Source: Centrapalus pauciflorus (Eukaryota; Streptophyta; Magnoliopsida; Asterales; Asteraceae). Taken from it: 64,000 bases of DNA. Positions within the stretch are counted from its first letter, which is position 1; the number at the start of each line of letters is the position of its first letter. The notes under the pieces are model-generated. The model saw only the letters and a list, made by a program, of their open reading frames with translations, was not told the origin of the DNA and did not search any database. The stretch lies in contig JAANYP010003878.1 in the NCBI GenBank assembly GCA_020465985.1, positions 582,001 through 646,000 on the forward strand, read 5' to 3'. Shown here one piece after another: positions 24,341 through 35,648 of the stretch. The position numbers were made by a program, and so were the translations under genes.

Positions 24341-25200
24341 CATTTTTTCGCATCTTTTTCCTAATTTACTACATTAAGTTTTGATTTTATGTTTTTTTTT
24401 TCATTAATGAATTAATATTAATATTAAATTAGATATTACAACATATTAAATTCATGTTTATCTAATATACTATCATTATTATCCTTAATGATCAAAATTA
24501 AATTCAAATGTGAACATTTTGATTTAAATGTAGAAATGTGGTAAATAAAGTAATACTTTTTGTTAATTGTTTTGCTAACAAAATTTAACAATTAAATGAT
24601 ATAAGTTCAATTGTAAATATGATAAATTTTGATTATTGATTTCACAGATTCCATTTTTATATTTTATCATTTTCAAAATACATATACACATTCATATGAT
24701 GAAAATTTTTTGTTTTACATTGATATTTCATATTTAAAGTTAATAAAAATTAAAAGAAACATTCTTTTGCTAGCATATATTATGATTTTTAATGATATAA
24801 TATAATAATTATTATTATGTTATTCAACTAAATATTTTTTTTATTTTTAGTTTTAATAGCTTTCAATTTTTTTATTTTAATTATATATAAGTTTTATAAT
24901 AATTATTAAAATATAAAAAATTATGTATTTTCAATAAAGGTATAGTGTAAGGACCATTTTGTAATTTCACTAAAAAAATCAAGGGGGGGTCCGTTTTGCC
25001 TGAGGGGTAACTTTACCACTTTTTTATGTTGCACGCATCCATGGCAGAAAATAGAAGGAACACAGACACATTTTACAATCACAGAGAGAAAACAAAACAC
25101 AAATAACAGAAATTTTCAACCAAAATTTTAACAAGTTTTTTTCTTTTTGAGTTTTAATGCTCACATGCATTTATCAAACTTTTACAAAATCTTGTTTCCA
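24341..25200. other. AT-rich upstream region of the SCL gene
   Basis: Mostly A/T-rich. At 24950-25015 GGACCATTTTGTAATTTC and a GGGGGGGTCC run resemble the GGTCCCTGTGG ends of the MULE at 11682. From 25020 a C/A-rich leader-like sequence begins. I see no convincing TATA box. Confidence 0.45.
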
Positions 25201-25297
25201 ATCTCTCTGTTTCTGTTTTCAATTTCTTTTTGTGCTTGAAGTTCCGGCCGCCGGAGACCGGTGGTCGGTGGTGGTGGTCGGTGGTGCGTTTAGTTAG

Positions 25298-27403
25298 ATG
25301 AAGGGGATGCCCTTACCCTTTGGATTTGAAGGGAAGGGGGTGGTGGTGTTGCAGCAGCAGCAGCAAGAGACGGCGGCGTCGGCGGAGTTTGTTGTACCTT
25401 GTGCAAATACATCGGTACATTTTCAGGATTTGTTGAAGAAAAGAAAGTATATCGAAGAACCAAAATCTGTGCTGGATAACGTCAATAGTAGTCCAAGCCC
25501 TCCAAATTCCACTTCGACCCTGTCTTCTTCTCTGGGAGGTTGTGCCGGCGGCGGCGGCGGCGACTGCGGTGGTGGGTTGGCAGCGGTTTCCGGGAACTCA
25601 TCTGTAAAATGGTCACAGCCGGAAAATCAAGATACCAGCTGCTCAAATGTGGGATTTCTTGAACCCCATTACCATTTACCGGAAAAGTCTCTAGATATCG
25701 CCGGCGGCGAGAAATGTGGTGTTGAAATGGAAGATTGGGAGAGTGTTCTATCGGAATCCGGCCAGGAACAGTCTGTCCTGCGGTGGATCATGGGTGATGT
25801 GGAAGACCCATCAATGGGTCTAAACAAAATGCTTCTGCACGGCGGAGGTATGGTGGAAAACGGCGACGGCGAACTCACCGGCGGGTTTGGTTTGATGGAT
25901 CAAGGTTATCTAGGGTTTGATTTTAACAACCCAGTTGGTCAAAATGGTAATTTCCATCAAATTCCTCATAAACTCAACGATGAAAAAATTGGGTTATCCC
26001 CAAACCCTCAACCGCCACCGCTACTGGCTGCGCCACCCATCGCCGGCCACCAGCAAAGTCCAATTTTTTCCTCCCCATTTGACGTAAAACCTCAATTGTT
26101 AATCAATCAAAACCAATTTCAATCACAACCCCTTCAAAATCCAACCTTTTTTGTACCATTAGAACAACATCAAACCCTAATGCCACCACAACCCAAAAGG
26201 TACAACTCAGGAAGCACGCAGTACAACTTCCCAAACCCTAAAACCCCTTTTCTTGATTCACCACCACCATCAATCAAGAAAATGCCTGCCATTGATGAAT
26301 TAGGTCATCAAGGGATCATTGATCAGCTTTTCAAAGCGGCGGATTCGATCCAATCCGGGAACAATCCGATACTCGCGCAATCGATATTGGCGCGGCTCAA
26401 TCATCAGCTTTCTCCGGTCGGTAAGCCTTTCAAACGGGCTGCATTTTATTTTAAAGAAGCTCTTCAGCTACTATTACATTCAATTGTCAACAATATGAAT
26501 CCAATTAGTTCACCATTTAGTTTGCTTTATAAAATTGGTGCATACAAATCGTTCTCTGAGGTTTCGCCTTTCGTTCAATTCACGAATTTCACACGAAATC
26601 AAGCATTACTTGAAGCCTTAGATGGGTTTGATCAGGTTCATATAGTTGATTTTGATATCGGGTATGGTGATCAATGGGCTTCGTTTATGCAAGAATTTGC
26701 CTTACGAAACAAAAACAATCGTGCCCACTCGATAAAAATCACAGCTTTTGCGTCACCCATGAATGACCACCTTGAACTTAGCCTAACTAGGGAGAATTTG
26801 GTAAATTTCGCGAAAGAAATCAATGTCGGGTTTGACTTTGAGATAGTCGATATCAATGTTCTTGCTTCGGTTTCTTGGTCTTTACCTTTTCGTGTATTGG
26901 ATAGTGAAGTGATTGCTGTGAATCTACCCATCACTGCCTTTCCAAATCACCAAATCCCGCTTCCATTAGTGCTTCGTTTCGTCAAGAATCTCTCTCCCAA
27001 GATTGTAGTTTCGGTCGATATAGGGTGTGAAAGGACGGATTTACCCTTTTCTAACCATCTAATTCATGCCCTTCAATCTTACTCAAACCTACTCGAGTCT
27101 CTTGATGCCGTGAATATGAACCTAGACGTGTTACAAAAGATTGAACGGTTCTTGATCCAACCAAGCGTCGAAAAGATTGTTTCCGGGAGGTATTCGTTCC
27201 TGGAAAAGACTCAACATTGGCGAGCACAATTCTTATCGTCAGGATTTTCTCCGTTGAATTTCAGCAACTTCACCGAGGGTCAGGCGGTGTGTGTGATTAA
27301 AAGGAGTCCAGTGCCGGGATTTCACATCGAAAAGAGACATTCATCGCTCGTTCTTTGCTGGCAGCGTCTTGAGCTCGTTTCGGCTTCGGCTTGGCGATGC
27401 TGA
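25298..27403 (+). CDS. SCL6: GRAS transcription factor, HAIRY MERISTEM / SCARECROW-LIKE 6-22-27 group
   Basis: A single 701-codon exon starts at the first ATG of the MKGMPLPFGF sequence typical of this group. The N-terminal third is low-complexity (poly-Gln 18-23, Gly-rich ~85-95) and holds the conserved SPSPPNSTSTLSSSLG and GQEQSVLRWIMGDVEDP blocks. The GRAS domain spans about 330-701: the first leucine-rich heptad region, the VHIID motif as VHIVDFDIGYGDQW (~447-460), and the C-terminal SAW region ending SAWRC. The group acts in the nucleus to keep shoot meristem cells undifferentiated and restrains chlorophyll synthesis; that is family knowledge. A miR171 site lies in the coding region (26383-26403). 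Which of SCL6, SCL22 or SCL27 it matches best cannot be told here. The gene looks intact. Confidence 0.95.
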   Translation: MKGMPLPFGFEGKGVVVLQQQQQETAASAEFVVPCANTSVHFQDLLKKRKYIEEPKSVLDNVNSSPSPPNSTSTLSSSLGGCAGGGGGDCGGGLAAVSGNSSVKWSQPENQDTSCSNVGFLEPHYHLPEKSLDIAGGEKCGVEMEDWESVLSESGQEQSVLRWIMGDVEDPSMGLNKMLLHGGGMVENGDGELTGGFGLMDQGYLGFDFNNPVGQNGNFHQIPHKLNDEKIGLSPNPQPPPLLAAPPIAGHQQSPIFSSPFDVKPQLLINQNQFQSQPLQNPTFFVPLEQHQTLMPPQPKRYNSGSTQYNFPNPKTPFLDSPPPSIKKMPAIDELGHQGIIDQLFKAADSIQSGNNPILAQSILARLNHQLSPVGKPFKRAAFYFKEALQLLLHSIVNNMNPISSPFSLLYKIGAYKSFSEVSPFVQFTNFTRNQALLEALDGFDQVHIVDFDIGYGDQWASFMQEFALRNKNNRAHSIKITAFASPMNDHLELSLTRENLVNFAKEINVGFDFEIVDINVLASVSWSLPFRVLDSEVIAVNLPITAFPNHQIPLPLVLRFVKNLSPKIVVSVDIGCERTDLPFSNHLIHALQSYSNLLESLDAVNMNLDVLQKIERFLIQPSVEKIVSGRYSFLEKTQHWRAQFLSSGFSPLNFSNFTEGQAVCVIKRSPVPGFHIEKRHSSLVLCWQRLELVSASAWRC
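26383..26403 (+). promoter_or_regulatory. miR171 target site in the SCL coding sequence
   Basis: The 21 bases from GATATTGGCGCGG to CTCAATCA are, as far as I recall miR171a, a perfect complement of it. They encode ILARLNHQ in the first leucine-rich region. In Arabidopsis the three HAM/SCL6-type mRNAs are cleaved here by miR171, so this gene is very likely under the same control. Confidence 0.93.
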
Positions 27404-27560
27404 TATTGGAAAAGAAAAAAAACTCTCTATAAAGGGACTCTCATGAAAGATGATTGTGGTGTCACACTTTGTTTTGGAGCCCTTTTTAGTCATTTTACTT
27501 TCATTGTAATGTTTTTGATTCTGCATCTATGTAAACAAACTAAAGGAACCAGACATTTTT
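27404..27560 (+). other. Probable 3' UTR of the SCL gene
   Basis: AT-rich trailer after the TGA, with TTTCATTGTAATG and TATGTAAAC motifs at 27500-27540. There is no canonical AATAAA, which is common in plants. The true end is not visible. Confidence 0.4.
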
Positions 27561-27893
27561 AGGAATGATGATGTTCTTAGTATATGAATGCATTATTATT
27601 GTTGTTATTTACTTATTTGTTTGGTGGTTTTTTCTTTTTGTTGCTGTTTTTGGCATCAAGATTCATCAAATCTTGATCCGAGATGTGTTTGGAGCTTGTC
27701 ATTTTGTTGTCTGTTTGTTGACCCGACCCAGACCGCCACGAGTGTCGGTTGTGTTCCCTCGGATTAGCGATCACGCATTGGATCAAGACTGCTTTCGAGC
27801 TATATCTTGGAGATCACTATTTGTTCTACGTAATAGGTAAGCATTTGCGGAAAATTACTTAAAAAGGAAATGTATTTTGGGTCGATTTTTATT

Positions 27894-28393
27894 AGAGTAA
27901 AGGGTATACAGAAGCCGCAAGGGCTTCGGCCTTGCCACCTCACCCCGAAGCCGCCGGCCACACCGCCCGGCAATTCGGCCCCGCAAGAAACCCACCCTGC
28001 TCGGCTTCTGCTCCACTTGCTTTCAAACCCCACACACATATATATGTGTGTGTATATATATGTATGTATAAATATAATTTTAGTTTTATAATTCTTTTAT
28101 TTTTATTATTGTTTCTTATTATAGTTTCGTAAATGTTTGTATTTTTTTTAGTTTCGTAATTGTTGTTTAGTTATGTAATAGTTTTAAATATTTATAAAAT
28201 TAATTATTTTATCTTTAATTGTTTTATTAATTAAAATGAATTTATTTTTATAAAATTAAGAAAGATGGAAAAGTTTAGAAAGTTGGGTATTTCCAAGTTA
28301 GAAAAGTAGGGAAATGTAGAGAAAGAAAAGTTGATGTGGCGCTGAGGTGTACAGAAAGATGAGTTTAAGACAGGTTGGTATACCATTTGCTCT
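27894..28393. mobile_element. MITE with 16-bp terminal inverted repeats
   Basis: The left end AGAGTAAAGGGTATAC and right end GTATACCATTTGCTCT are inverse with two mismatches. The left half is GC-rich (CCGAAGCCGCCGGCCAC), the right half AT-rich. No transposase and no clear target duplication, so the superfamily is unassigned. It lies about 0.5 kb after the SCL stop codon. Confidence 0.65.
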
Positions 28394-29910
28394 ATGGGTA
28401 TTGGATTATGTTTGCCTCAAGAAAATGTAAGGCTAATATATCTATGATTTAGAATATGTTTAAGTTTTAAGACTTTTATAATAAAGAATGAAGATGTAAA
28501 GAATGACGATAGATATTATGATATTATTATCACTGTATTGATTTTTACCAAAAACTTTGTATACAAATGTGTAGATTTAGGAGTTGGATTATGTGTTTTC
28601 TTTTTCTTTTTAAAAAATCATTGTATTTATTTTAGTTTGTTAAAACTGGTGGTGATCAAACGTTTTGGTTTATGTATTTGTTGGTTCCTTCGGTTTAAAA
28701 ATTCTTTTATCACAAACCAAAAACCAAATAAAACCAAATTCAAAATTACATAAACCAAACCATAAACTGAATTTGAATTCGGTTTGGTTTAGTTTATAAA
28801 CCAAAGAAAACCAAATATTCAATATGCAAGACAAACAACCAAATACCAAACGACAAATATAAAACTTTCAAGCATCTCAAGTAGCCAAATGTTAAGTATG
28901 CAATCCAAAATATCAAGTAAAACATAAATCAAATATTTTATGTCAAAGAAATTAATACTAAAATTTACACACACACATAAAATATTTTATCGCAAATATC
29001 CAGGGTACCGAAATGTCAAGTTGATATTTTTTATAATTAGTTTTTTAAATCAATAAATTTTAAACCATTAATTTTATTTATCCAACGATCAAGTTTGGTA
29101 CTTTTGATACCCTATAATATATATAAACGAAAAAGAAGATTTTGAGTTTCATAATCGAAAACCGAATTTTAAATTTGGTTTTTGGTTGTTTCCTTGGTTC
29201 CGGACCAAAAATTGTCATCCCCCCAGTTAAAGCTAAGAAATCATTATCACTGTTATAAATGTCATTTGGTTGTTGCATTTGGGTGTGTGTACGGTTCAGT
29301 TCGGTTAGTAGTTAAAATGTGAACTGCATTTTCGGTTTCGGTTACTCGCGGTTCGGTCCATGGTTCCTGCAATATGCTTAAAACCAAATAAAGTTATAGA
29401 AATATATCTTTTTTAAACACGAATTCCTTTTAAGTTCAATATCATAGTAAACTATTTAATTATAAATCTTAAAGTTACACTAAATGTAATTAACAAAACA
29501 ACTAAAATAAAAAAAAAAATCATTTGAAGATCTGGTATATAATGTATTAGAATAACTAAATGAAATTATAAATAAAACCTACTAACTTGTATATATATAA
29601 TCAGTTCGGTTCGGTAATCCACGGTTTTCTAATAATGAAAACCTAAACCGCTGTGTGATGCTTCGGTTTCGTTTTTTTTTCCGGATCAAATGTTTTAAGC
29701 AGTTCGGCTCGGTTTTCCGGTTATGTTTGAAGATCCCTAGTTGCATGTAAGCCCATGTAAGGTTGTTAGATAAAATGCAAAGTAGGGGTGAGCAAACAAA
29801 CCAAAAACCGCACCAAAGGTTCACACTTCTAAAGTTTTCATGCAGACGCCTTTAATAATTTGGTTTTCACTTTATGTGTATTTCTAAATATGGGTCTAAC
29901 GTATTACGTT
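28394..29910. other. Cluster of degenerate CGGTT-rich repeats
   Basis: At least three fragments are rich in GGTTTGGTTT, TTCGGTTCGG or the inverse: about 28646-29225, 29280-29740 and 29780-29825. Their ends (ATTGTCATCCCCCC, GATCCCTAG, TAGGGGTGAGCAAAC) resemble hAT-like MITE ends in plants. No gene seen. Confidence 0.5.

Positions 29911-29988
<78 letters not shown>
29911..29988. repeat. (CA)n(TA)n microsatellite
   Basis: About 13 CA units pass into about 26 TA units, then GGGTGGGTTCAATGG, a GATGCATC-family end. Confidence 0.96.
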
Positions 29989-29990
<2 letters not shown>

Positions 29991-30260
29991 GTGGGTTCAA
30001 TGGAAAATTTCTACGTATCGAAAAACTTTGGGAAACCACAATGGATCGCTATGAAAGTATAATACATGATATGGAGAACATTATGCATCACATGGGAAAA
30101 TTTGTGCATCATGATCAATTGATGCATTACGTGGTCGGTCCAAGTCAAAACACAATGCATCACACGAGAAGGATAGTGCATAATGATCATTTAATGCATC
30201 ACGTAGCCGTTTCGATTGGTGCCGGTCCGACGGTCCAAATCGGTCTGGTTTTGACCAGTC
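29989..30260. mobile_element. GATGCATC-family element, partial
   Basis: GGGTGGGTTCAATGGAAAA matches the element starts at 12924 and 20639. Several ATGCATCAC/GTGCATCATG units follow (30085-30200), then CGGTCCAAATCGGTCTGG-type sequence. The right boundary is unclear. Confidence 0.5.
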
Positions 30261-30324
30261 CGTTCGGTCAAAGTCAATCCATCATTTTTATGTTTCTTCA
30301 CAAAAATAAAATAATAAATTACTT

Positions 30325-30392
30325 AACTGGGGATCAAACCCCAAACCTTTAATTCCATATAGCAATGTTTTAACCATTGGACTACATATCCC
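30325..30392 (-). mobile_element. tRNA-like SINE head
   Basis: On the minus strand TGTAGTCCAATGGTTAA resembles a Pol III A box, and GGGGTTTGATCCCC, about 40 bases on, resembles a B box. It does not fold as a complete tRNA in my reading. A SINE head is the likeliest explanation. Confidence 0.45.
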
Positions 30393-31215
30393 CTTCGCTA
30401 CTAAATTTATTGACTTACTTATTATAATACAAACCAACTATTTAATACATTGCTTATACACTAATTATTTACTGTATAATTTAATGTATTTAAATTTTAA
30501 AGGTAACTTTAATGTTAGATTGTGATATTATATTAACATTGAATACCAATAATGGTTTTAAGTTATAAATTTAATTTTTAAGTATATGCATTTGATATAC
30601 AGATTTGTGCATTTTGGAATGGTTCTCACGGAATTGAGAGGTTCTTACCGGAACCCGAATATAGAATTCGTATCATGAGAGTAGTCCTAAATTGAGTATC
30701 CAACACAACCTCTTGAGAATGATCATTCACAGATTTTTTTACATAAACATGTATAAACCAAGATTAAATTTTTTTCATCAAAAGATTCATACAGATTTAC
30801 ATTATGTTAAAAAAAATAATGTAAATGATCATTCACGAAAATACACTCGACTCGTTTTTAGCCTGGTTGAGCTATTTTGATCGGTTAATTCATACCTAGT
30901 AAAATAAGAAAAATTGCCATATTAATTTCAAAGTAAACTCTACTTCCTCCTCCCTTCGTATTCTATATATCCCACACATTCTGAACTTTAATTCTCCTTT
31001 TGTTTTTTTTAATAAAATTTCTTTAACTAAATATTATAAAACATATATTTTAAAACTATAAAATAGTGGACAAAAATCATCCACAACGACGTCGCTACCC
31101 GCAAAAACATCAGAATTTGTAATCGATTTTTCGGTGTCGAATACCGGACCGGTTTAAACCACATTTGTGCTTTTCGCTCTGTATAATCACTTTGTACAAG
31201 CAACAACAACCGCTT
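30393..31215. other. AT-rich intergenic DNA
   Basis: Contains GAACCGGTT-like and ATGATCATTCAC fragments similar to the MITE at 13487, but no gene. Confidence 0.45.
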
Positions 31216-31217
31216 CA

Positions 31218-31535
31218 ATAACCAGTGACGAATCCAAAAATTGGTTTTATAAGGGTCAGAATTTATGATGATATGACAGGGTAAGTGTTTGTGACTTTAA
31301 AATATATTTTTTTTCAAATCTCGAAAATTTGGATCGGTTCATCTGGATCATATAATAAAACAAATACGTAAAAAAAATTTTGGACGACAAACTATCCTAC
31401 TCCTACTCCTAAACTACTCATTTACCACCAAACTTACTTACTCCGCCTAAATTTCAAATTGCCTCCGACGGGGATCGAACTCGTGACCTCTCGCTTATAA
31501 CTCCACCCTCTTACCGCCATGTAAAGGCCTTTTGG
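31218..31535 (-). mobile_element. SINE-like element with Pol III A and B boxes
   Basis: The minus strand has TGGCGGTAAGAGGG (31519-31506) and GAGTTCGATCCCC (31482-31470), spaced as in tRNA promoters. The head is followed by an AT-rich body and the TTTTTGGATTCGTCACTGG motif at its left limit. Boundaries are approximate. Confidence 0.55.
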
Positions 31536-32106
31536 TCACAAATATGTAAATGTCACAATGTCATTGTCTAATGTCTATTGAAATATAACAATTGAACAAA
31601 TATAACTTAATGTTAAACACTTATGGTCTTAAACTCTTAAACAAATCATAATTTAAGTACAAAAGGATCTAAAACGACAAAGAACAAACTTATAAACATC
31701 AAACAGGTGCAATTATAAAACAAATAATAAACTAAGTAACTAAAAATATAAATTATATAATCAATTATTTATTTAATCATATATTCATATATAAAGTATA
31801 GAGTTAGAAATTTAGAATTTAGAAGCATAGAAAATCAGAAATATTTATATACATACATCATGGCAAATGGCAACGACACTATGGCAGAGGCGATGGCCGA
31901 TGGAATCGGTTTGCTTAGACAAAGAGAGGCGACGGATTTTAAATTATTCGTTAAACAAGTAACATATTATTACGTTTTTGTATATTTTTGTAGATTTTGT
32001 AACAATACTTTTTTTATATATCTAAAACTTATAAAAACTAACAAGGATATAGAGGTCGAACTTCAAAAATCATCCGGGTCGGATATTTTTCGACTATATA
32101 TTTACC

Positions 32107-32899
32107 GGGTTAACTACATAATTATGCAAAAGCGTTTTCTCTTTTATCAATTTATGCAACGAAATAAGTTTTGATACATTTTATGCAACCATGTTTGAAA
32201 TTTTTCCCAGTTTATGCAACCACGTTTGCATATGTTATCAATCTATTTAATAAAATAAGTGTTGATCAAAAATGTTTTATACAACTGTATTTATTTTGTG
32301 ATGACATCTAATTAGTTTTGATCACCATTTATCACCCCTTCATTATCAACAACATCAAAAAGCTTAAAAAAGTTTTATATGGTCCGTTTTCAAACATATC
32401 CATGAACCTTGTTTCAATTTAAAAATCAACTATCTATTATTACTTGAAAATTATAGAAAATATCAGCGATTTTGTTTTCGGTTAACCAAATTATATATTA
32501 TTAAAAAGAGTTCTTCGATTAACCTTAATATCCGAATGGTGCATCGGTTTTTTAATTATGAAATATTTTGTACAACAAGGTTCTTTAATGGAATCAGTTG
32601 GATGCATGATTCTTAAATCGAAATAAGGTTTATGGATGCATGTTAAAATGGTGTAGAATTTTTTAAAGCTTTTTGATGTCCTAAATAACGAAAGGTAGTG
32701 AATAATAAAACATATTAGATGATGAACGATAAGATAAAAGTTTCAAACCGTTGATGAGGTGATGAAGGGGATGATGCCATTTATTTTTTTCAAAATTTTT
32801 AATTATGATTTGCGATTTTTTAAATTAACTATTTTAACTAATTAAATGGAAATGGTTATACTATTTATTTATTATATTACATACTTTTAATTATATATA

Positions 32900-32949
<50 letters not shown>

Positions 32950-33228
32950 CTTATATTTTTTCATCGATTTAATTTCATGAATAAAGTGACATTAAGAGAT
33001 GATACAAAGTTAATAATATATATACATCATGAATTTAGATTTTAAATAAAATGTTGCCTAATTAGTAAGAAATATCAATAAGGTTGCATAAATTGATAAC
33101 AAATTCAAACGTGGTTGCATAGATTAATAAAATTTTCAAACGTGGTTGCATAAATGTTGTCAAAATCTATTTTGTTGCATAAATTGATAAAAAGAAAAAA
33201 CTTAGTTGCATAAATAGGTGGTTAACCC
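32107..33228. mobile_element. Non-autonomous MULE-like element with a perfect 9-bp target duplication
   Basis: ATATTTACC occurs directly outside both ends (32098-32106 and 33229-33237). The ends are GGGTTAACTACATAATTATGC and the inverse of GGGTTAACCACCTATTTATGC. The inverted repeats run about 135-160 bp and consist of TTTATGCAACCACGTTTG units alternating in degenerate tandem. The interior is AT-rich and carries a long (AAT)n run at 32901-32950. No transposase. Confidence 0.85.
32901..32950. repeat. (AAT)n microsatellite
   Basis: About 16 AAT units inside the MULE-like element. Confidence 0.95.
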
Positions 33229-33477
33229 ATATTTACCACGTAAAAAATTTTATCGGAGTCGTTTGATCCGCACCTCGTTACCTTCGGTTTGCCCTTGTCA
33301 ACAATCCCTGCCGTCACCAGGATGAGTTTTACCAGTAACGATATGGTGAGCGCGCGCGAACGTGGTGCATCCTTATGGAATTCGGTAGAGAAGCTCCTTT
33401 GTCGTCAATTCTTCTCTTTACGTCACATTTTTTGATATCTGCAAGCTTATTAAAACACTCAGATTTTACAACTTATA

Positions 33478-33760
33478 TATTGAACATGAAGATGATGCAG
33501 TTTGATTTTGTTAAACGTGCATCAAGTTTTTTGGGCTAATTTTGAACTTGAAGATGGTACAAGCGTGAACTTGAATGTGCATCAAGTTTACAGGTTAAGG
33601 TTGACCATGAAATATTACGATTATGAACGTGCATTACGTTTTATGTGTTAAATGTTGAACGTGAAGTTGATGCAGTCATGAGCACGTATCAATATTTCTA
33701 GGTTAATGTTGAACGTGTATCATGTTTTTTGGGTTAATGTTGAACATGCATGAAGATTTA
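33478..33760 (+). repeat. Degenerate tandem repeat around TTGAACxTGxAGxTGxTGCA
   Basis: Four or five diverged units of about 55-75 bp contain TTGAACATGAAGATGATGCA, GAACGTGCATCAAGTTT and GGTTAATGTTGAAC. Not coding in any long frame. Confidence 0.55.
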
Positions 33761-34152
33761 TTTAAATTTGTATTCAATTAAATTTTGTTTAAATTTAAAA
33801 GGATATAAAATATATTTATGTAGCATTTATATGTGCTTATTGGATGAAATACTTTATTAATATAACATTTTCGTTTTACCTTTAACTACACTTTTTGTCC
33901 TAAATTGTTTTTTTTAAAAAAATCATTTTACATGTTTTATTATGTAAATCTAAACCCTTTAAAACAATTGATCTGTTTTTCATCATAATTAATAAATATA
34001 TCCAAACCTTACATTCCAACAAGAAGTTTTATATTCACTTTTTAATAAGTTAATATACTTTAATCAATCATTTTACATTTTTTATATAAATATGATACGC
34101 ATATATTTAATAAATTATAATCATTGTTTGGACAATATATTATTATTACAAG

Positions 34153-34373
34153 GGTGGCAATTTTCGGCCCATTCAAGCAAACGGGTCATACGGGTTGACG
34201 ACCGAAAGTCATAAATTTTACAAAATTTAGAAATTTTTTCAAAGAACAATTTTTTAATACACCGTTTTATAAATTTTCATTCTAAAAAAATATGTTATAT
34301 ATTAGTTTTTCTACAATTGGTCCATTTAACTCTTCGGTCCGTTTGGCTCATTGTGTCAACATTGTCGCCCCTA
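34153..34373. mobile_element. Short hAT-like MITE
   Basis: The left end AGGGTGGCAATTTTCGG and right end ATTGTCGCCCCT are inverse with mismatches. The interior includes CAAACGGGTCATACGGG and CTTCGGTCCGTTTGG. No clear target duplication. Confidence 0.5.
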
Positions 34374-34858
34374 ATATTATACATGCATTACCTTTTGTTA
34401 AGCTTTATTAATTCATTTGTTTATTTAGTTTTGGTTATTTTATTAGATTTAAGCAAATTTAGTATTTCATATCACATGGCACTTTTTGTATTGGACCATA
34501 CCCAAATAATATTATAATCCTTGATATCTTTTTAAAGTATTCATTCTTTCAATTTCATACAGAAGAGTTATAGACTTTTTTCTTTAATGGTACATCAATC
34601 ATATTGATACCAACTAATTTAGGCCTTGTTGTCTCAAAATTAAATAGGTAGACAAAAAGATTTATATGCTTTATTTATTAATAAAATGTTAGGGTTTGCT
34701 TTTAAAAACCCTAAAAAAAACTTTATTTAATGGTTTTTCTTAAACTCCTTTAAATGATTTTTGTAACAACCTCAATTTTGGGCCAACAAAAATTCAAAGG
34801 CTAAGAAAAGAAATCAGTGTGAAAATAAGATATTAAATTTTGCTAATATAGTTTATGG

Positions 34859-35244
34859 GAGAATTGTTCAAAATAACAATCAACTTTTTTTTTTATTACA
34901 ACAGTCTTGTAAATTTTATCCCAAATAATGGAACCAACTTTTGGTTTACTTCCGATTATGCATTTAGCCGGTAAACAACAAGTAGGTTGTTATTTCAAAC
35001 AATATATTAAATGATTAAAAATAAAACTCATTGTCACAATAAGAAAAAAATTAAAAAATAGGTTGTTATTTCAAACAATAAACTCTATATATAACCCTTT
35101 TTACCGGTTAACTTTTATTGTTTGACGGTTAAATTCTATAATCGGGAATGAACAAAGAGTTGGTTCCTTTACGTGGTACAAAATTTACAAGATTGCTATA
35201 ATAAGAAAAAAGAGAAAATTTGTTTGTTATTTTAAACAATTCTC
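34859..35244. mobile_element. Foldback MITE (about 386 bp)
   Basis: GAGAATTGTTCAAAATAACAA at the left is the inverse of TTGTTATTTTAAACAATTCTC at the right. Inverted similarity continues inward (TTGTAAATTTT, GGAACCAACT, GATTATG, CCGGTAAAC) so that most of the element is two arms. An exact target duplication was not found. Confidence 0.7.
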
Positions 35245-35560
35245 TCGAAGTTTTATAAAGCAATTCAAAGTATGTTGTCTTGATATGATTATAAATTATA
35301 ATCGTAATTCTACCTATATATTACCCATGGAAGTGAGAGAAAATGTCTCCCCCCTTCGATCTAAGCCGTCCGATCAATCCATATTCAATCCTGGCCACTT
35401 TAATTCAATTACTTCTGTTTATGCATGGCTTACAACTGTGTTATGCCTGATTAAACCCATTTTCCAGAACTGCTCCTACTATTTTGCAACCATGCCATCC
35501 ACTACCTCCACAATTTAAGCAACTGTACTGAATGTGCATCCTAACAGTTTCTATTTTTTT
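35245..35560 (+). other. Upstream region of the first small gene
   Basis: No ORF of note. It contains TTTAAGCAAC (35514) and CTAACAGTTTC (35541), both also found upstream of the gene at 39891. Confidence 0.55.
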
Positions 35561-35562
35561 CT

Positions 35563-35573
35563 ATTTAAGGCCT
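35563..35573 (+). promoter_or_regulatory. Putative TATA box, first small gene
   Basis: CTATTTAAGGC lies about 80 bases before the ATG at 35649 and 12 bases after CTAACAGTTTC. The same order of motif and TATA box stands before the gene at 39891. Confidence 0.5.
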
Positions 35574-35648
35574 GCATATTTTGACAACCACTTCTTTTCT
35601 ACATCTCGAACTGCATACCCCTTTTCGTACTTATTTCTTTCTGCTGGA

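Noticed and set aside
26671..26934. Minus-strand frame inside the SCL gene
   Set aside because: Antisense shadow of a conserved GRAS domain.
30325..31535. Functional tRNA genes
   Set aside because: A- and B-box-like motifs are present, but I could not fold an acceptor stem and anticodon arm; SINE heads fit better.
31860..32174. 104-codon frame starting MANGNDTMAEAMADG
   Set aside because: Only the first ~35 residues look coding; the rest is AT-rich intron-like DNA split by the MULE at 32107. It could be a gene fragment, but no second exon was found.
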